From Leucobacter chromiiresistens (GTDB lineage Bacteria; Actinomycetota; Actinomycetes; Actinomycetales; Microbacteriaceae): a stretch of 64,000 nucleotides of DNA. The stretch is taken from NCBI RefSeq assembly GCF_900102345.1, contig NZ_FNKB01000001.1:1302001-1366000 (forward strand). The letters run 5' to 3'. The position numbers were made by a program, and so were the translations under genes. Positions 50,811 to 59,528 of the stretch are shown here, one piece after another; the stretch's first letter is position 1, and each line of letters begins with the position of its first letter. Under the pieces are notes generated by a model. It saw only the letters and a list, made by a program, of their open reading frames with translations. It ran no database searches and was not told the DNA's origin.

Positions 50811-50874
50811 GCGCCTGATCGCTCGAGTGTCGTCGGCCGGGCGCCTGCCCGCTTGAGCGTTGTCGGGTGCTCAA
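50811..50874. repeat. Imperfect 30-nt repeat and hairpin after deoC
   Basis: GCGCCTGATCGCTCGAGTGT (from 50811) is echoed at 50841 (GCGCCTGCCCGCTTGAGCGT), period 30. The second unit overlaps a possible hairpin, TTGAGC (50853-50858) with GCTCAA (50869-50874). It is intergenic between two plus-strand genes and may terminate deoC. Confidence 0.5.
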
Positions 50875-50954
50875 CAACGGATGCCCCGAAATCTTGGAAT
50901 CGAACCCGCGGTCTCGACCTCGTGAGTGTCGGTGGTGCCGACCAGGCTTGTTCC

Positions 50955-52337
50955 ATGGAGGCCGAACCGTTCTTTCCCGACCCGCAGGGCGCCGAGCTCG
51001 ATGCGGTCGTGACGGCGATCGCCGCGGTCGAACGGGAGATCCGCGGTCTCGAGGGTCGCAAGCGGGCGCTGCTCGCGCGGGTGCGGCAGGTCTCCGATGC
51101 GGTGTGCGCAGCTGAGGGCCGCACCGGGCGAGCCGCCGAACTGGTGCACCGCGCGGCCTCGGCCGAGGTGGGGTTCGCGCTCGGCATCGCCGATCGCAGC
51201 GCGGAGGCCCTGATCGAGCGGTCGCACGATCTGTGCACGCGGTTCGCGGGGGCCCACGCCGCACTCGCGTCAGGGCGCATCTCGGTCGCGCACGCCTCCG
51301 CCATCGCCGACGCCGGGCTGATCATCGCGCGCCCGGTCGCTCGTGAGGCGTACACGCGGGCAGCCGTGGAGGTCGCGGAGGCCGAGACGCCGAACCGGGC
51401 GCGTCGGGCCGCGAAGGTGCTCGCGGAGCGGTTCGCCGAGCGAACGCTCGACGAACGATGCGCGCGTGCCGCCGAAGCGCGACGGGTGTGGGTGACGCCG
51501 CTCGACGACGGGATGGCGGAGCTGCACGCGGTCGTCGACGCGGCGCTCGCCGCGGCCCTGCACGACCGTCTGACGCGGATCGCGCGGGTGCAGGTAGACG
51601 CCGATGCGGCGGCGGCTGCTACAGGCGAGAGCGGTGAGCGTGACGTCGGCGGGGTCGTGCCGCGCACGCTCGATCAGGCGCGGGCCGACCTCTGCACGGA
51701 GCTGCTGCTGAACGGCGACCCGTCGCAGGCGTGGCGCGCGCACGGCGGGGTGAGTGGCGAGCGGATCGATGCGCGGGTGCAGGTGATCGTGCCGGTGAGC
51801 GCTCTGACCGAGGATGCCCCCGCGGTGGGCGCCCCCGCCACGCATACCGGCCTCCCGGCGCCGGCGATGCTCAGCGGGTACGGTGCGATCGGCGCGGACC
51901 GCGCGCGGCTGCTCGCGGGTCTCTCCCGGAGCTGGGACCGAGTCGCCGTCGACCACGCGACGGGCGAGGTGCTCGCCGTGGATCGCTACCGGCCCTCCGA
52001 GGAGCTGCTCCGCTACCTCCGTGCGCGGGATCAGCACTGCCGGTTCCCGGGTTGCCAGATCGTGCCGTTCCGCGCAGACGTCGACCACACGCACGACGCG
52101 GCCCGGGGAGGAGCGACCTCAGTCGTCAATCTGGCGGTGCTGTGCCGACGCCACCACACGATGAAGCACCACGCGGGCATCGAGATGACGCAGCACCCCG
52201 ACGGTTCGATCGACTGGGCGACGCCGCTGGGGCGCCGAAAACGGGAGCGGCCGCCATCCCGGGTGATGTTCGGCCCCGTCGCAGACGCCGGTGGCGGCGC
52301 GGAGGTCTCGCAGCACGAGCAGAGCGCGGCGGCCTGA
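50955..52337 (+). CDS. DUF222/HNH endonuclease-family protein
   Basis: A 460-residue protein of the DUF222-HNH class that is highly multiplied in actinobacterial genomes. The N-terminal DUF222 region (residues 1 to about 330) is helical, with GRISVAHASAIADAGLI. The C-terminal HNH nuclease motif has the zinc-binding CRFPGC, the catalytic DVDHTHDAARGG and NLAVLCRRHHTMKH. Some members are thought to be mobile or homing-type nucleases, but no role is established. The ATG at 50955 fits the usual N-terminus; a GTG at 50923 is possible. No intron, intein or inserted target site is visible. Confidence 0.88.
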   Translation: MEAEPFFPDPQGAELDAVVTAIAAVEREIRGLEGRKRALLARVRQVSDAVCAAEGRTGRAAELVHRAASAEVGFALGIADRSAEALIERSHDLCTRFAGAHAALASGRISVAHASAIADAGLIIARPVAREAYTRAAVEVAEAETPNRARRAAKVLAERFAERTLDERCARAAEARRVWVTPLDDGMAELHAVVDAALAAALHDRLTRIARVQVDADAAAAATGESGERDVGGVVPRTLDQARADLCTELLLNGDPSQAWRAHGGVSGERIDARVQVIVPVSALTEDAPAVGAPATHTGLPAPAMLSGYGAIGADRARLLAGLSRSWDRVAVDHATGEVLAVDRYRPSEELLRYLRARDQHCRFPGCQIVPFRADVDHTHDAARGGATSVVNLAVLCRRHHTMKHHAGIEMTQHPDGSIDWATPLGRRKRERPPSRVMFGPVADAGGGAEVSQHEQSAAA

Positions 52338-52373
52338 GCGCTGCCCGAGCGCGGCGCCCGAATGCCGGCGGCC

Positions 52374-52745
52374 TCAGTCGTCGTGGACCTGCAGCTCCTG
52401 ACCGGCGCGCCACACGGCGACGGTGAGCGGCGGCGCGCTCGCCGCGATCTCGCGCAGCAGTTCGAACTCCACGCGATCCGCGTTGCGCCGGTGCACCGCG
52501 GCGTCGGTGCCGCCCGCCCGTGCGGCGAGGCGCGCGAGCCCGAATTCGGCGAGCAGCCCGCGGTCTTCGAGCATCTCGTCGCGGAGGGCGCGCACCACGA
52601 AATCGTCGACCTCCGGAGTCTCGGCGTATGCGGTGGCGGGGTCTTCGCCGTCGCGCACGAGGTGCTCCAAGATGGTCTCGCGTTCGAGGCGCGCATCGGA
52701 GCGCAGCTGCACGAGCCGCTCGGTGGTGAGGTGCAGCGCGGTCAT
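52374..52745 (-). CDS. Hypothetical 123-residue protein after the O-antigen-ligase-like gene
   Basis: A 123-residue soluble, acidic, helix-rich protein (TERLVQLRSDARLERETILEH; FVVRALRDEMLEDRGLLAEFG) ending in a short beta-like stretch TVAVWRAGQELQVHDD. No signal peptide, membrane helix or known motif is seen. Its ATG overlaps the stop of the ligase-like gene, so it is translationally coupled and probably linked to glycan ligation or polymerisation, but no function can be assigned. Confidence 0.65.
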   Translation of the reverse strand: MTALHLTTERLVQLRSDARLERETILEHLVRDGEDPATAYAETPEVDDFVVRALRDEMLEDRGLLAEFGLARLAARAGGTDAAVHRRNADRVEFELLREIAASAPPLTVAVWRAGQELQVHDD

Positions 52746-54133
52746 CGCTGCACCCCGACGGCGCCGGTCTCCGACGTGATGGGCACGCGCCGCCAGGGCA
52801 GCTGCGTGGGTTCGGCCTCGAGCGAGGGCAGCTGGAAGTCGAAGCGCGATTTCACGGCCAGCAGCACGAGGAGCAGCCAGTTCCCCTCGATGATGAGGCG
52901 GCTCTCCGTGAGCGACTGCACGAGCAGGGCGATCATCACGAGGAACGGCCAGAGCGCACTGGTCGCGTAGGTCAGCGGCGGCCCGTAGCCGCGCCGCGGC
53001 GGGTCGACGGCGCGGAACCAGACGCGCCACGTGGTGAGCACGACCAGCGGGGCGAACGCGAGCAGCCCCACGATGCCGAGCTGGAACCAGACGTCGAGCC
53101 ACGCGTTGTGGGCGCTCATCACCTGGATGCCGGCCTTCTCGTCGAGCGAGGCGAACGGCTCGGCCCACGGCGCCCAGTAGCTCACCCAGCCCCAGCCGAA
53201 CCAGGGGCGCTGCTCCGCCAGGTCGATGACCTTCTGCCAGGTCTCGACGCGGCCGGTGAGGTCTCCGCTCTTGCCGAGCAGCCCGAAGACGAAGTCGCGC
53301 GCGAACAGCACGAGCCCGATGGCGGCGACCAGCACGGCCCCGCCGGTGGCGTAGAGCGGCACGCGGCGCTCGGGCCCGAGCCTGCGGGCCCACAGGGCGA
53401 GGACCAGCCCGACCACCACCGCGGCGAGCGCGACCCAGACGGTCGCCCCGCGGGTGAGCAGGATCGTGCCGAAGGAGACGACCACCCAGAACCATCCCCG
53501 TACGGGGCGCACGAGACCGGCGCGCAGCTGGATGCCGAAGATGATGAGCCCGAGCAGGGCGATGAACCCGAGCAGCACCGAGCTCGCGACGAGGCCCTGG
53601 ATGGGGCCGCCGGCGAAGAGCAGGTCGCGGCTCCAGTAGAGGAGCTTCGGCACCTTCCCCGATTCGGGCACGTCGACGAAGCCGTCGATGAAGTTCTGGA
53701 AGACGGGGCGCTGCACGAAGACCGCGACGATCAGCTCGAAGACGAGCGAGAGCCCGATGAGGTACCGCAGCGCGGTGCCGAGCGTGCGCAGCACCTCGTG
53801 CCACGACAGCACGAAGGCGATGACGACGGCGAGCAGCGTGGTGGCGAGCTGCCCGAGCACGCCGAGCACGCTCTCGAAGCGGTACTGCGACCAGAGGATC
53901 GAGAGGATCGCGAGGCCGAGGAACCAGTAGAGCGGCGCGGGCAGGCGATACCAGCGGAACCGCTCCGGTCGCTCGCGCACGAAGATGACGATCCCCCACA
54001 CGACGAGCGCGGCGGCGAGGCCCAGGAAACCGGCCCATCCGACGAGATTGCGCACACCGTTGCTGCCCAGCGCCAGGATGAAGACGCAGATCGCGAACGC
54101 GCTCACACCGAGTCTGGTCTTGCTCTCCGACAT
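52742..54133 (-). CDS. O-antigen ligase-like (WaaL/RfaL-type) membrane protein
   Basis: A 463-residue membrane protein with about 11-12 helices. The large extracytoplasmic loop before the last helices holds SGDLTGRVETWQKVI, RPWFGWGW and AHNAWLDVWFQLGIVG, the signature (R and H) of the O-antigen ligase/polymerase (PF04932) family. In Gram-positives such proteins may attach or polymerise lipid-linked glycans at the outer membrane face. TACCAT ends 7 nt before the ATG, so it is probably leaderless. It closes the glycan locus on the right side. Ligase and Wzy-like polymerase roles cannot be separated here. Confidence 0.85.
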   Translation of the reverse strand: MSESKTRLGVSAFAICVFILALGSNGVRNLVGWAGFLGLAAALVVWGIVIFVRERPERFRWYRLPAPLYWFLGLAILSILWSQYRFESVLGVLGQLATTLLAVVIAFVLSWHEVLRTLGTALRYLIGLSLVFELIVAVFVQRPVFQNFIDGFVDVPESGKVPKLLYWSRDLLFAGGPIQGLVASSVLLGFIALLGLIIFGIQLRAGLVRPVRGWFWVVVSFGTILLTRGATVWVALAAVVVGLVLALWARRLGPERRVPLYATGGAVLVAAIGLVLFARDFVFGLLGKSGDLTGRVETWQKVIDLAEQRPWFGWGWVSYWAPWAEPFASLDEKAGIQVMSAHNAWLDVWFQLGIVGLLAFAPLVVLTTWRVWFRAVDPPRRGYGPPLTYATSALWPFLVMIALLVQSLTESRLIIEGNWLLLVLLAVKSRFDFQLPSLEAEPTQLPWRRVPITSETGAVGVQR

Positions 54134-54140
54134 AGTCGGT

Positions 54141-54146
54141 ATGGTA
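54141..54146 (-). promoter_or_regulatory. -10-like TACCAT, leaderless promoter
   Basis: TACCAT on the minus strand ends 7 nt before the ATG of the O-antigen-ligase-like gene. Confidence 0.4.
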
Positions 54147-54232
54147 GTTCATGCCCCGCGACGGTCGGTGCGCGCAGGCGGCCCCGAGTCGGTCGATGTG
54201 CGGCGGCCGAGAGGCGGAGGCGGAGGAGTGAC

Positions 54233-55540
54233 GTGCTGATCTTCATCGAGAACACCCCGCGCGCGTACGCCTGGGGGTCGACCGAGGCGCTCCCCGACAT
54301 GCTCGGCACGGCCCCGACGGGCGAGCCGCAGGCGGAGCTCTGGCTCGGCACGCATCCGGGCAGCCCGGCCCAGGTGGCGAAGGCGACCCCGGTGCAGCAC
54401 ACGCTCATCGACCTCGTCGAGAGCGATCCCGAGCGCTACGGCGTCGATGGCGGCCCGCTCCCGTTCCTGCTGAAGGTGCTCGCGATCGGCGCGCCGCTGT
54501 CGTTGCAGGTGCACCCGAATCGCGAGCAGGCGGCGGCCGGATTCGCCGCGGAGGAGCGGGCGGGCGTGCCGCGCGATGCCCGCGAGCGCAACTACTGCGA
54601 TCCGACGCACAAGCCGGAGCTGCTGGTCGCGCTGACCGAGGTGACGGCGCTGAGCGGGTTCCGCGATCTGGCGCTCGCCCGCGAGGATCTGCTGCTGCTG
54701 GCGGCCGCCGCCCGCGAGCTCGGCCTCGCACCGGGGGCGGCGGGGTTCGAGCGCGCCGCCTGCCGACTGGTCGGGCGCGACGCGGGCGAGCTGCGACGCG
54801 ACTTCCTGACCTGGGTGTTCAGCCGCGAGCCGGCGGTCGGCGACGCCCTGGCGTGTCTCGTGGAGGTGCTCGCGGCCGCGGAGTCGGGCGTGCTCGGGTT
54901 CTGGGAGCGCGCGCTCGAAGAGGGTGCGGTCGATCCGGATCGCCTCGCCGCGCTCCGCGCCCTCGCCGCGGCGCATCCGGGCGACCCGGGGGTGCTCGTC
55001 TCGCTGCTGCTGCACCTCGTGCGGCTCGCACCGGGGGAGGCGATCTACCTGGGCGCGGGGCAGATCCACGCCTACCTCTCGGGCGTCGCCGTCGAGGTGA
55101 TGGCGTCCTCCGACAACGTCTTGCGCGCGGGCCTCACGCAGAAGCACGTCGACATCGACGAGCTGTGCCGCATCGTCGACACGGGAGAGCTCGCCGACCC
55201 CCGCTTCCCGGCCGAGCGCCTCGGCAGCGGGGTGCTCGCGTGGCGCCCCGCGGTGCCCGAGTTCCAGCTCGTGCGCGCCCGCGTGCGCGAGGCCGAGGCG
55301 GAGGCGGGCAGCGGCTACGCGGCGTCGGAGGCCGCCACCCGCGTCGATCTCCCGGCGCACGCCCCCGTCGTGCTCGTCGTGACCGCCGGCAAGGTGCGCA
55401 TCGAGCGCCCCGATGCGCAGCCCGCCGAGGTGGTGAGCGCGCGCCGGGGCCAGTCGCTGTACGTGTCGGCCGGCGAGCCGATCTGCATCACCGGGCACGG
55501 GGAGGTCTTCCTCGCGACCGTGGGAGTCGGCGAGCGCTGA
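54233..55540 (+). CDS. manA: Mannose-6-phosphate isomerase, class I, ManA
   Basis: A zinc enzyme interconverting fructose 6-phosphate and mannose 6-phosphate, feeding GDP-mannose for glycans. The protein is 435 residues. The start is VLIFIENTPRAYAWGS. Zinc ligands are in LSLQVHPNREQA (Gln, His), DPTHKPELLVAL (Glu) and GAGQIHAYLSG (His); the active-site Arg region is VLRAGLTQKHVD. The GTG is preceded by GGAGG 5 nt upstream. It is divergent from the O-antigen-ligase-like gene across 99 bp. Proximity to the glycan locus suggests precursor supply, though ManA is also a general enzyme. Confidence 0.93.
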   Translation: MLIFIENTPRAYAWGSTEALPDMLGTAPTGEPQAELWLGTHPGSPAQVAKATPVQHTLIDLVESDPERYGVDGGPLPFLLKVLAIGAPLSLQVHPNREQAAAGFAAEERAGVPRDARERNYCDPTHKPELLVALTEVTALSGFRDLALAREDLLLLAAAARELGLAPGAAGFERAACRLVGRDAGELRRDFLTWVFSREPAVGDALACLVEVLAAAESGVLGFWERALEEGAVDPDRLAALRALAAAHPGDPGVLVSLLLHLVRLAPGEAIYLGAGQIHAYLSGVAVEVMASSDNVLRAGLTQKHVDIDELCRIVDTGELADPRFPAERLGSGVLAWRPAVPEFQLVRARVREAEAEAGSGYAASEAATRVDLPAHAPVVLVVTAGKVRIERPDAQPAEVVSARRGQSLYVSAGEPICITGHGEVFLATVGVGER

Positions 55541-55558
55541 TCGGCCTGCGAAGGCGAG

Positions 55559-55564
55559 TACACT
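55559..55564 (+). promoter_or_regulatory. -10-like TACACT, leaderless promoter
   Basis: TACACT ends 7 nt before the GTG at 55572. Confidence 0.4.
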
Positions 55565-55571
55565 GATCCGC

Positions 55572-56069
55572 GTGTCGAACGCCGAATCCGAAGCCCCCGC
55601 CTCGCGAACCGCCGCAGCCCCCGCCGCCGCGCGGTCCGCTGCGCGCGCTCCGGAGCCGGGATCGGCGGCGGCCTCCGACCGCCTCGGCGGCCTCGGCCGC
55701 GTGCTCATCGCGGTGTACATCGTGCTCGCGCTCGCCGCGACCTTCCGCTCCGTCTATCAGATCATCGCGAAGTTCGACGAGGCGCCGCTCGCGTACTCCC
55801 TGTCGGCGCTGTCGGGCGCGGTCTACATCGTGGCGACCATCGCGCTCATCAAGCGCCGCGGCGTGTGGCGCGGCATCGCCTGGGGCGCGCTCATCTTCGA
55901 GCTCTGCGGCGTGCTCGTCGTCGGGCTGCTCAGCATCCTCGAGCCCCAGCTCTTCGGCCATCCGTCGGTCTGGTCGTTCTTCGGCAGCGGCTACCTCTTC
56001 ATCCCGCTCGTGCTGCCGGTGCTCGGGCTGATCTGGCTCCGCAGCACGGCTCGTGCAGGATCCGCCTGA
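55572..56069 (+). CDS. Small integral membrane protein upstream of ribF
   Basis: A 165-residue hypothetical membrane protein. About 40 Ala-rich residues precede four hydrophobic helices (about 45-63, 75-95, 103-123 and 135-155). Recognisable segments are LIAVYIVLALAATFRSVYQI and FGSGYLFIPLVLPVLG. No catalytic motif is seen. Its stop codon overlaps the ribF ATG by 1 nt, so the two are co-transcribed; the same small membrane gene precedes ribF in other actinobacteria, to my recollection. A role in flavin uptake is only a guess. Confidence 0.75.
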   Translation: MSNAESEAPASRTAAAPAAARSAARAPEPGSAAASDRLGGLGRVLIAVYIVLALAATFRSVYQIIAKFDEAPLAYSLSALSGAVYIVATIALIKRRGVWRGIAWGALIFELCGVLVVGLLSILEPQLFGHPSVWSFFGSGYLFIPLVLPVLGLIWLRSTARAGSA

Positions 56070-57007
56070 TGCAGATCATCGAATCGCTCGACGCGATCCG
56101 CCCCGCCGATTTCGCGTCCGGCAGCTGCGTCGCCATCGGCAAGTTCGACGGCCTCCATCTCGGGCACCAGGCGATCCTCGAGCGCATGCGCACCGCCGCC
56201 CGCTCCTCGGGCGCGCGCAGCGTCGCCTTCACCTTCGCGAACCACCCGCTCAGCTACCTGCGCCCCGAGGCCTGCCCCCGTCCGCTCATGAGTCGCGCGC
56301 AGCGGCTGGAGGCGATCGCGGGTCTCGGCCTCGACGCGTGCGTGATGGTCGAGTTCGACGAGGCGTTCGCGTCGATCCCTGCCGAGGAGTTCGTCGTCGA
56401 CGTGCTCGTGGGGCGGCTCAACGCGAAGCACGTGCTCATGGGCGCCGACTTCCGCTTCGGGCACCGCGGCTCGGGCGACGGTGCGCTGCTGCGCGCACTC
56501 GGCGAGCGGCACGGCTTCACCGCCGAGGTGCTCGACTGGGTCGAGGACGACGAGGCGGGTCAGGTGTCGTCCTCCCGCATCCGCGAGGCGCTGCTCGCGG
56601 GCGACGTGGAGGGGGCCGGGCGCATGACGGGCCGCCCCGTCGCGGTGCGCGGCGAGGTGGTGCACGGCGACGCGCGCGGGCGGGAGCTCGGGTTCCCCAC
56701 CGCGAATCTGGGCGGGGTCATCGAGGGGCTGGTGCCCGCCGACGGAGTGTACGCGGGCTGGGCCGTGCTCGACGGCGTCTCGCATCCCGCCGCGATCTCG
56801 GTCGGCAACAATCCGACGTTCACGCCCGACGAGGTCTCGCGCGTCGAGGCGTACCTCCTCGACTTCTCGGACGACATCTACGGTCGCACGCTCGAGATCC
56901 GCTTCGCGCACCGCCTGCGCGGCATGGAGCGGTTCGACGGCCTCGACGCGCTCGTCGTGCAGATGCACGCCGACGTGGCGCGGGCGCGGGAGCTGCTCGG
57001 GGCCTGA
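56069..57007 (+). CDS. ribF: Bifunctional riboflavin kinase / FMN adenylyltransferase RibF
   Basis: Makes FMN and then FAD from riboflavin and ATP. The protein is 312 residues. The N-terminal adenylyltransferase domain has the nucleotidyltransferase motif GKFDGLHLGHQAIL near residue 24, GADFRFGHRGSGD and the SSSRIREALLAG (ISSTxIR-type) motif. The C-terminal kinase domain has the GRELGFPTANL phosphate-binding motif and PADGVYAGWAVL, with the SVGNNPTF segment and a catalytic Glu in SRVEAYLLDF. It is coupled to the membrane protein gene upstream. Confidence 0.95.
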   Translation: MQIIESLDAIRPADFASGSCVAIGKFDGLHLGHQAILERMRTAARSSGARSVAFTFANHPLSYLRPEACPRPLMSRAQRLEAIAGLGLDACVMVEFDEAFASIPAEEFVVDVLVGRLNAKHVLMGADFRFGHRGSGDGALLRALGERHGFTAEVLDWVEDDEAGQVSSSRIREALLAGDVEGAGRMTGRPVAVRGEVVHGDARGRELGFPTANLGGVIEGLVPADGVYAGWAVLDGVSHPAAISVGNNPTFTPDEVSRVEAYLLDFSDDIYGRTLEIRFAHRLRGMERFDGLDALVVQMHADVARARELLGA

Positions 57008-57055
57008 GCGCGCCCGCTGCGAGCGCGCTCTCGCGATCCTCCCGGCGCCGGATGC

Positions 57056-57061
57056 TAGAAT
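57056..57061 (+). promoter_or_regulatory. -10-like TAGAAT of the SNF2 helicase gene
   Basis: TAGAAT lies 128 nt before the TTG start. The long leader contains no second gene that I can support. An AGGAG site lies directly before the start. Confidence 0.4.
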
Positions 57062-57189
57062 CGGTGGCACGGTCGCGCTTTCTGCGGTTCGCGAGTCCCA
57101 TGCCGCGCATGAGGTCAGGCTCCGAACCCGCGAGCGACCTGCGACTCGGTACGCGTTCCGAGACTGCAACTCGCCGATCAGGAGATCCA

Positions 57190-59349
57190 TTGGCATCCAC
57201 CACTGCCACGCGTCAGCCCCAGACGAAGAGCGGCGCGCAGCGCGGCCAGTCGCGCTCGAACGGTCGCCGCAAGCACACGCACAACGAGGGCATCATCCCG
57301 CTGCTCGCCCGCGCCGTACGCGAGGTCGAGGCGTCTGCGCAGCGCGGCAAGGCGACGCCCGCGAACCGCACCAAATTCCACGTGATCGCGCTGCTGATGC
57401 GCGAGGAGCGCGCCCGCGTCAAGACCGACGAGCAGGTCAGCGACGCGGAGCGGGCCGAGACCCTGAAGCGCCTCGACGGCGTCGCCTCGATCCTCGCGAA
57501 GACCGCGGCCCGCGACACGAGCCTCATCACGCTGCTCGAGCCGACCGCGCCGATCACCGACGCGACGCGACTGCTGAAGCGCAAGATGCTGACGCAGGCC
57601 GGCATCGAACTGCCCGAGGAGGAGAAGGCGGCGCCCGAGCCCGCTCGCGCGATCGTGCCCCCCGAGCTGGCCGAGCGGCAGGTGGAGCCCGCGGGCATCG
57701 AATCGCGCATGCGCGCGAACCCGTTCCTCAAGCCCGATCTCGCGCCGCCGAAGCAGCCCACCCCGGTCGTGCGACTCGCGAACTGGGAGCTGCTCGGGCC
57801 GCTGCTCAAGTCGTTCGAGCAGGGCGGCGGCGGCTCGGCCTGCATGGAGCTCCCGGAGCCCCCGGTGCCGGATCGCCTCGCCCCCGCCGGGCGTGAGCTC
57901 ATGCCGCACCAGGCGCGCTTCCTCGCGAGCGTGCGCGACGGCCACCGCAGCTTCCTGCTCGCCGACGAGCCGGGCCTCGGCAAGACCGCGCAGTCGGTGC
58001 TCGCCGCCTCCGTCGCCGACGCCTACCCGCTGCTCGTCGTGGTGCCCAACGTGGTGAAGATGAACTGGGCGCGCGAGGTCGAGCGGTGGACGCCGCAGCG
58101 GCGCGTCACCGTGATCCACGGCGACGGCAACGACGTCGACGCGTTCGCCGACGTGTTCATCGTGAACTACGACATCCTCGACCGGCACCTCAGCTGGATC
58201 TCCGACTTCGGCTTCGCGGGCATGGTCGTCGACGAGGCGCACATGATCAAGAACGTGCAGTCGCAGCGATCCCGCAACGTGCTCGCGATCTCGGAGCGCA
58301 TCCGCGAGCGCACCCCCGGGGTGTCGCCGCTGCTCATCGCGCTGACCGGCACGCCGCTCATCAACGACATCGACGACTTCCGGGCGATCTGGCGCTTCCT
58401 CGGCTGGACCGAGAGCGACAAGCCGGGGCCCGAGCTCATGGCGCAGCTCGAGAACAACGGGTGGACGCCCGCCGACGCGGCGTTCTACCCGGAGGCGCGC
58501 CAGAGCGTCATCGACATGGGCATCGTGCGGCGCCGCAAGATCGACGTCGCCGCCGACCTGCCGGCGAAGCGCGTCGTCGACCTGCCGGTCGAACTGGACG
58601 ACGAGCTCGGGCGCGGCATCCGCGACGCGGAGGCGCAGCTCGCGAAGAAGCTGCTCGACCGGTTCCGCGCGGTGAAGCGCGGCAAGCTCGGCGAGAAGCT
58701 CGACGACGCCGCGATCATCCGCATGGTCGCCTCGCAGGAGCTCGAGGAGTCGCACGCCTCCGCCGACGGTCTCAACGTGTTCACGATGGTGCGCCAGATC
58801 GGTCAGGCGAAGGCGCAGCTCGCCGCCGACTACGCGGTGCAGCTCGCACGTTCGGTCGGCAAGGTCGTGTTCTTCGCGAAGCACATCGACGTGATGGATC
58901 GGGTCGAGCGCCAGCTCGCCGACGCCGGGCTCAAGACGGTGTCGATCCGCGGCGACCAGACCGCGGCGTTCCGCCAGGAGCAGATCGACGCCTTCAACCA
59001 GGATCCCGACGTCTCGGTCGCGGTCTGCTCGCTGACCGCCGCCGGCGTGGGCGTCAACCTGCAGGCGTCGTCGAACGTGGTGCTCGCCGAGCTCAGCTGG
59101 ACGGACGCCGAGCAGACGCAGGCCATCGACCGCGTGCACCGCATCGGCCAGGAGGAGCCCGTCACCGCGTGGCGCATCGTCGCCGCGCAGACGATCGACG
59201 CCAAGATCGCGGAGCTCATCGACGGCAAGGCGGGCCTCGCCGCTCGCGCGCTCGACGGAGCGGCCGCCCCCGCGGAGGATGCGGATTCGGTGCAGCTGCT
59301 CGCGCTCGTCAGCGTGCTCGCGCAGGCGGTGGAGCGCGAGGGCGCGTAG
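57190..59349 (+). CDS. SNF2-family (SMARCAL1-like) DNA helicase/translocase
   Basis: A 719-residue superfamily 2 ATPase. Residues 1-230 are a basic, helical N-terminal region. The DEXH core has Walker A LADEPGLGKTAQS (near 258), VVVPNVVKMNW (Ia), VDEAHMIKN (II, near 348) and LTGTPLIN (III). The C-terminal helicase domain has VVFFAKHIDVMDRVE, VSIRGDQTAAFRQE and DRVHRIGQEEPVTAWR (VI). The RIGQ box marks SNF2 proteins, which remodel or anneal DNA rather than unwind it. The TTG start has AGGAG 5 nt upstream. Its role in this bacterium is unknown; genome maintenance is likely. Confidence 0.88.
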   Translation: MASTTATRQPQTKSGAQRGQSRSNGRRKHTHNEGIIPLLARAVREVEASAQRGKATPANRTKFHVIALLMREERARVKTDEQVSDAERAETLKRLDGVASILAKTAARDTSLITLLEPTAPITDATRLLKRKMLTQAGIELPEEEKAAPEPARAIVPPELAERQVEPAGIESRMRANPFLKPDLAPPKQPTPVVRLANWELLGPLLKSFEQGGGGSACMELPEPPVPDRLAPAGRELMPHQARFLASVRDGHRSFLLADEPGLGKTAQSVLAASVADAYPLLVVVPNVVKMNWAREVERWTPQRRVTVIHGDGNDVDAFADVFIVNYDILDRHLSWISDFGFAGMVVDEAHMIKNVQSQRSRNVLAISERIRERTPGVSPLLIALTGTPLINDIDDFRAIWRFLGWTESDKPGPELMAQLENNGWTPADAAFYPEARQSVIDMGIVRRRKIDVAADLPAKRVVDLPVELDDELGRGIRDAEAQLAKKLLDRFRAVKRGKLGEKLDDAAIIRMVASQELEESHASADGLNVFTMVRQIGQAKAQLAADYAVQLARSVGKVVFFAKHIDVMDRVERQLADAGLKTVSIRGDQTAAFRQEQIDAFNQDPDVSVAVCSLTAAGVGVNLQASSNVVLAELSWTDAEQTQAIDRVHRIGQEEPVTAWRIVAAQTIDAKIAELIDGKAGLAARALDGAAAPAEDADSVQLLALVSVLAQAVEREGA

Positions 59350-59528
59350 GGAGTGGCGGTCTCCGCCCACCCCCGGGGCGACCCCGGGGGATTCGGCGCA
59401 GACGCGCCGTGGCAGGTTCGATGCCGCATTTTGGCGAGAATGATCGTATCCGCGTCGATCCTGCCAAAGCTAGGGTGGAACGGGGCGATCCCGCCCCGTT
59501 GCTCGCGCGCCGAAGAATGAGGAGTCGC

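Noticed and set aside
48440..51667. 1075-residue minus-strand ORF across GlfT2, deoC and the HNH gene
   Set aside because: It spans three well-supported genes in other frames and consists of Arg/Ala/Gly-rich sequence.
50955..52337. Homing endonuclease within an intron or intein
   Set aside because: The HNH gene is free-standing between deoC and a hypothetical gene; no interrupted host gene or self-splicing boundary is visible.
53108..54232. 375-residue N-terminal extension of ManA
   Set aside because: The extension lies antisense to the ligase-like gene. ManA similarity starts at the GTG at 54233, with GGAGG upstream.
57062..57189. Leader peptide or attenuator before the SNF2 helicase gene
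   Set aside because: The 128-nt leader has no convincing short ORF with a ribosome site and no terminator-antiterminator pair visible by eye.
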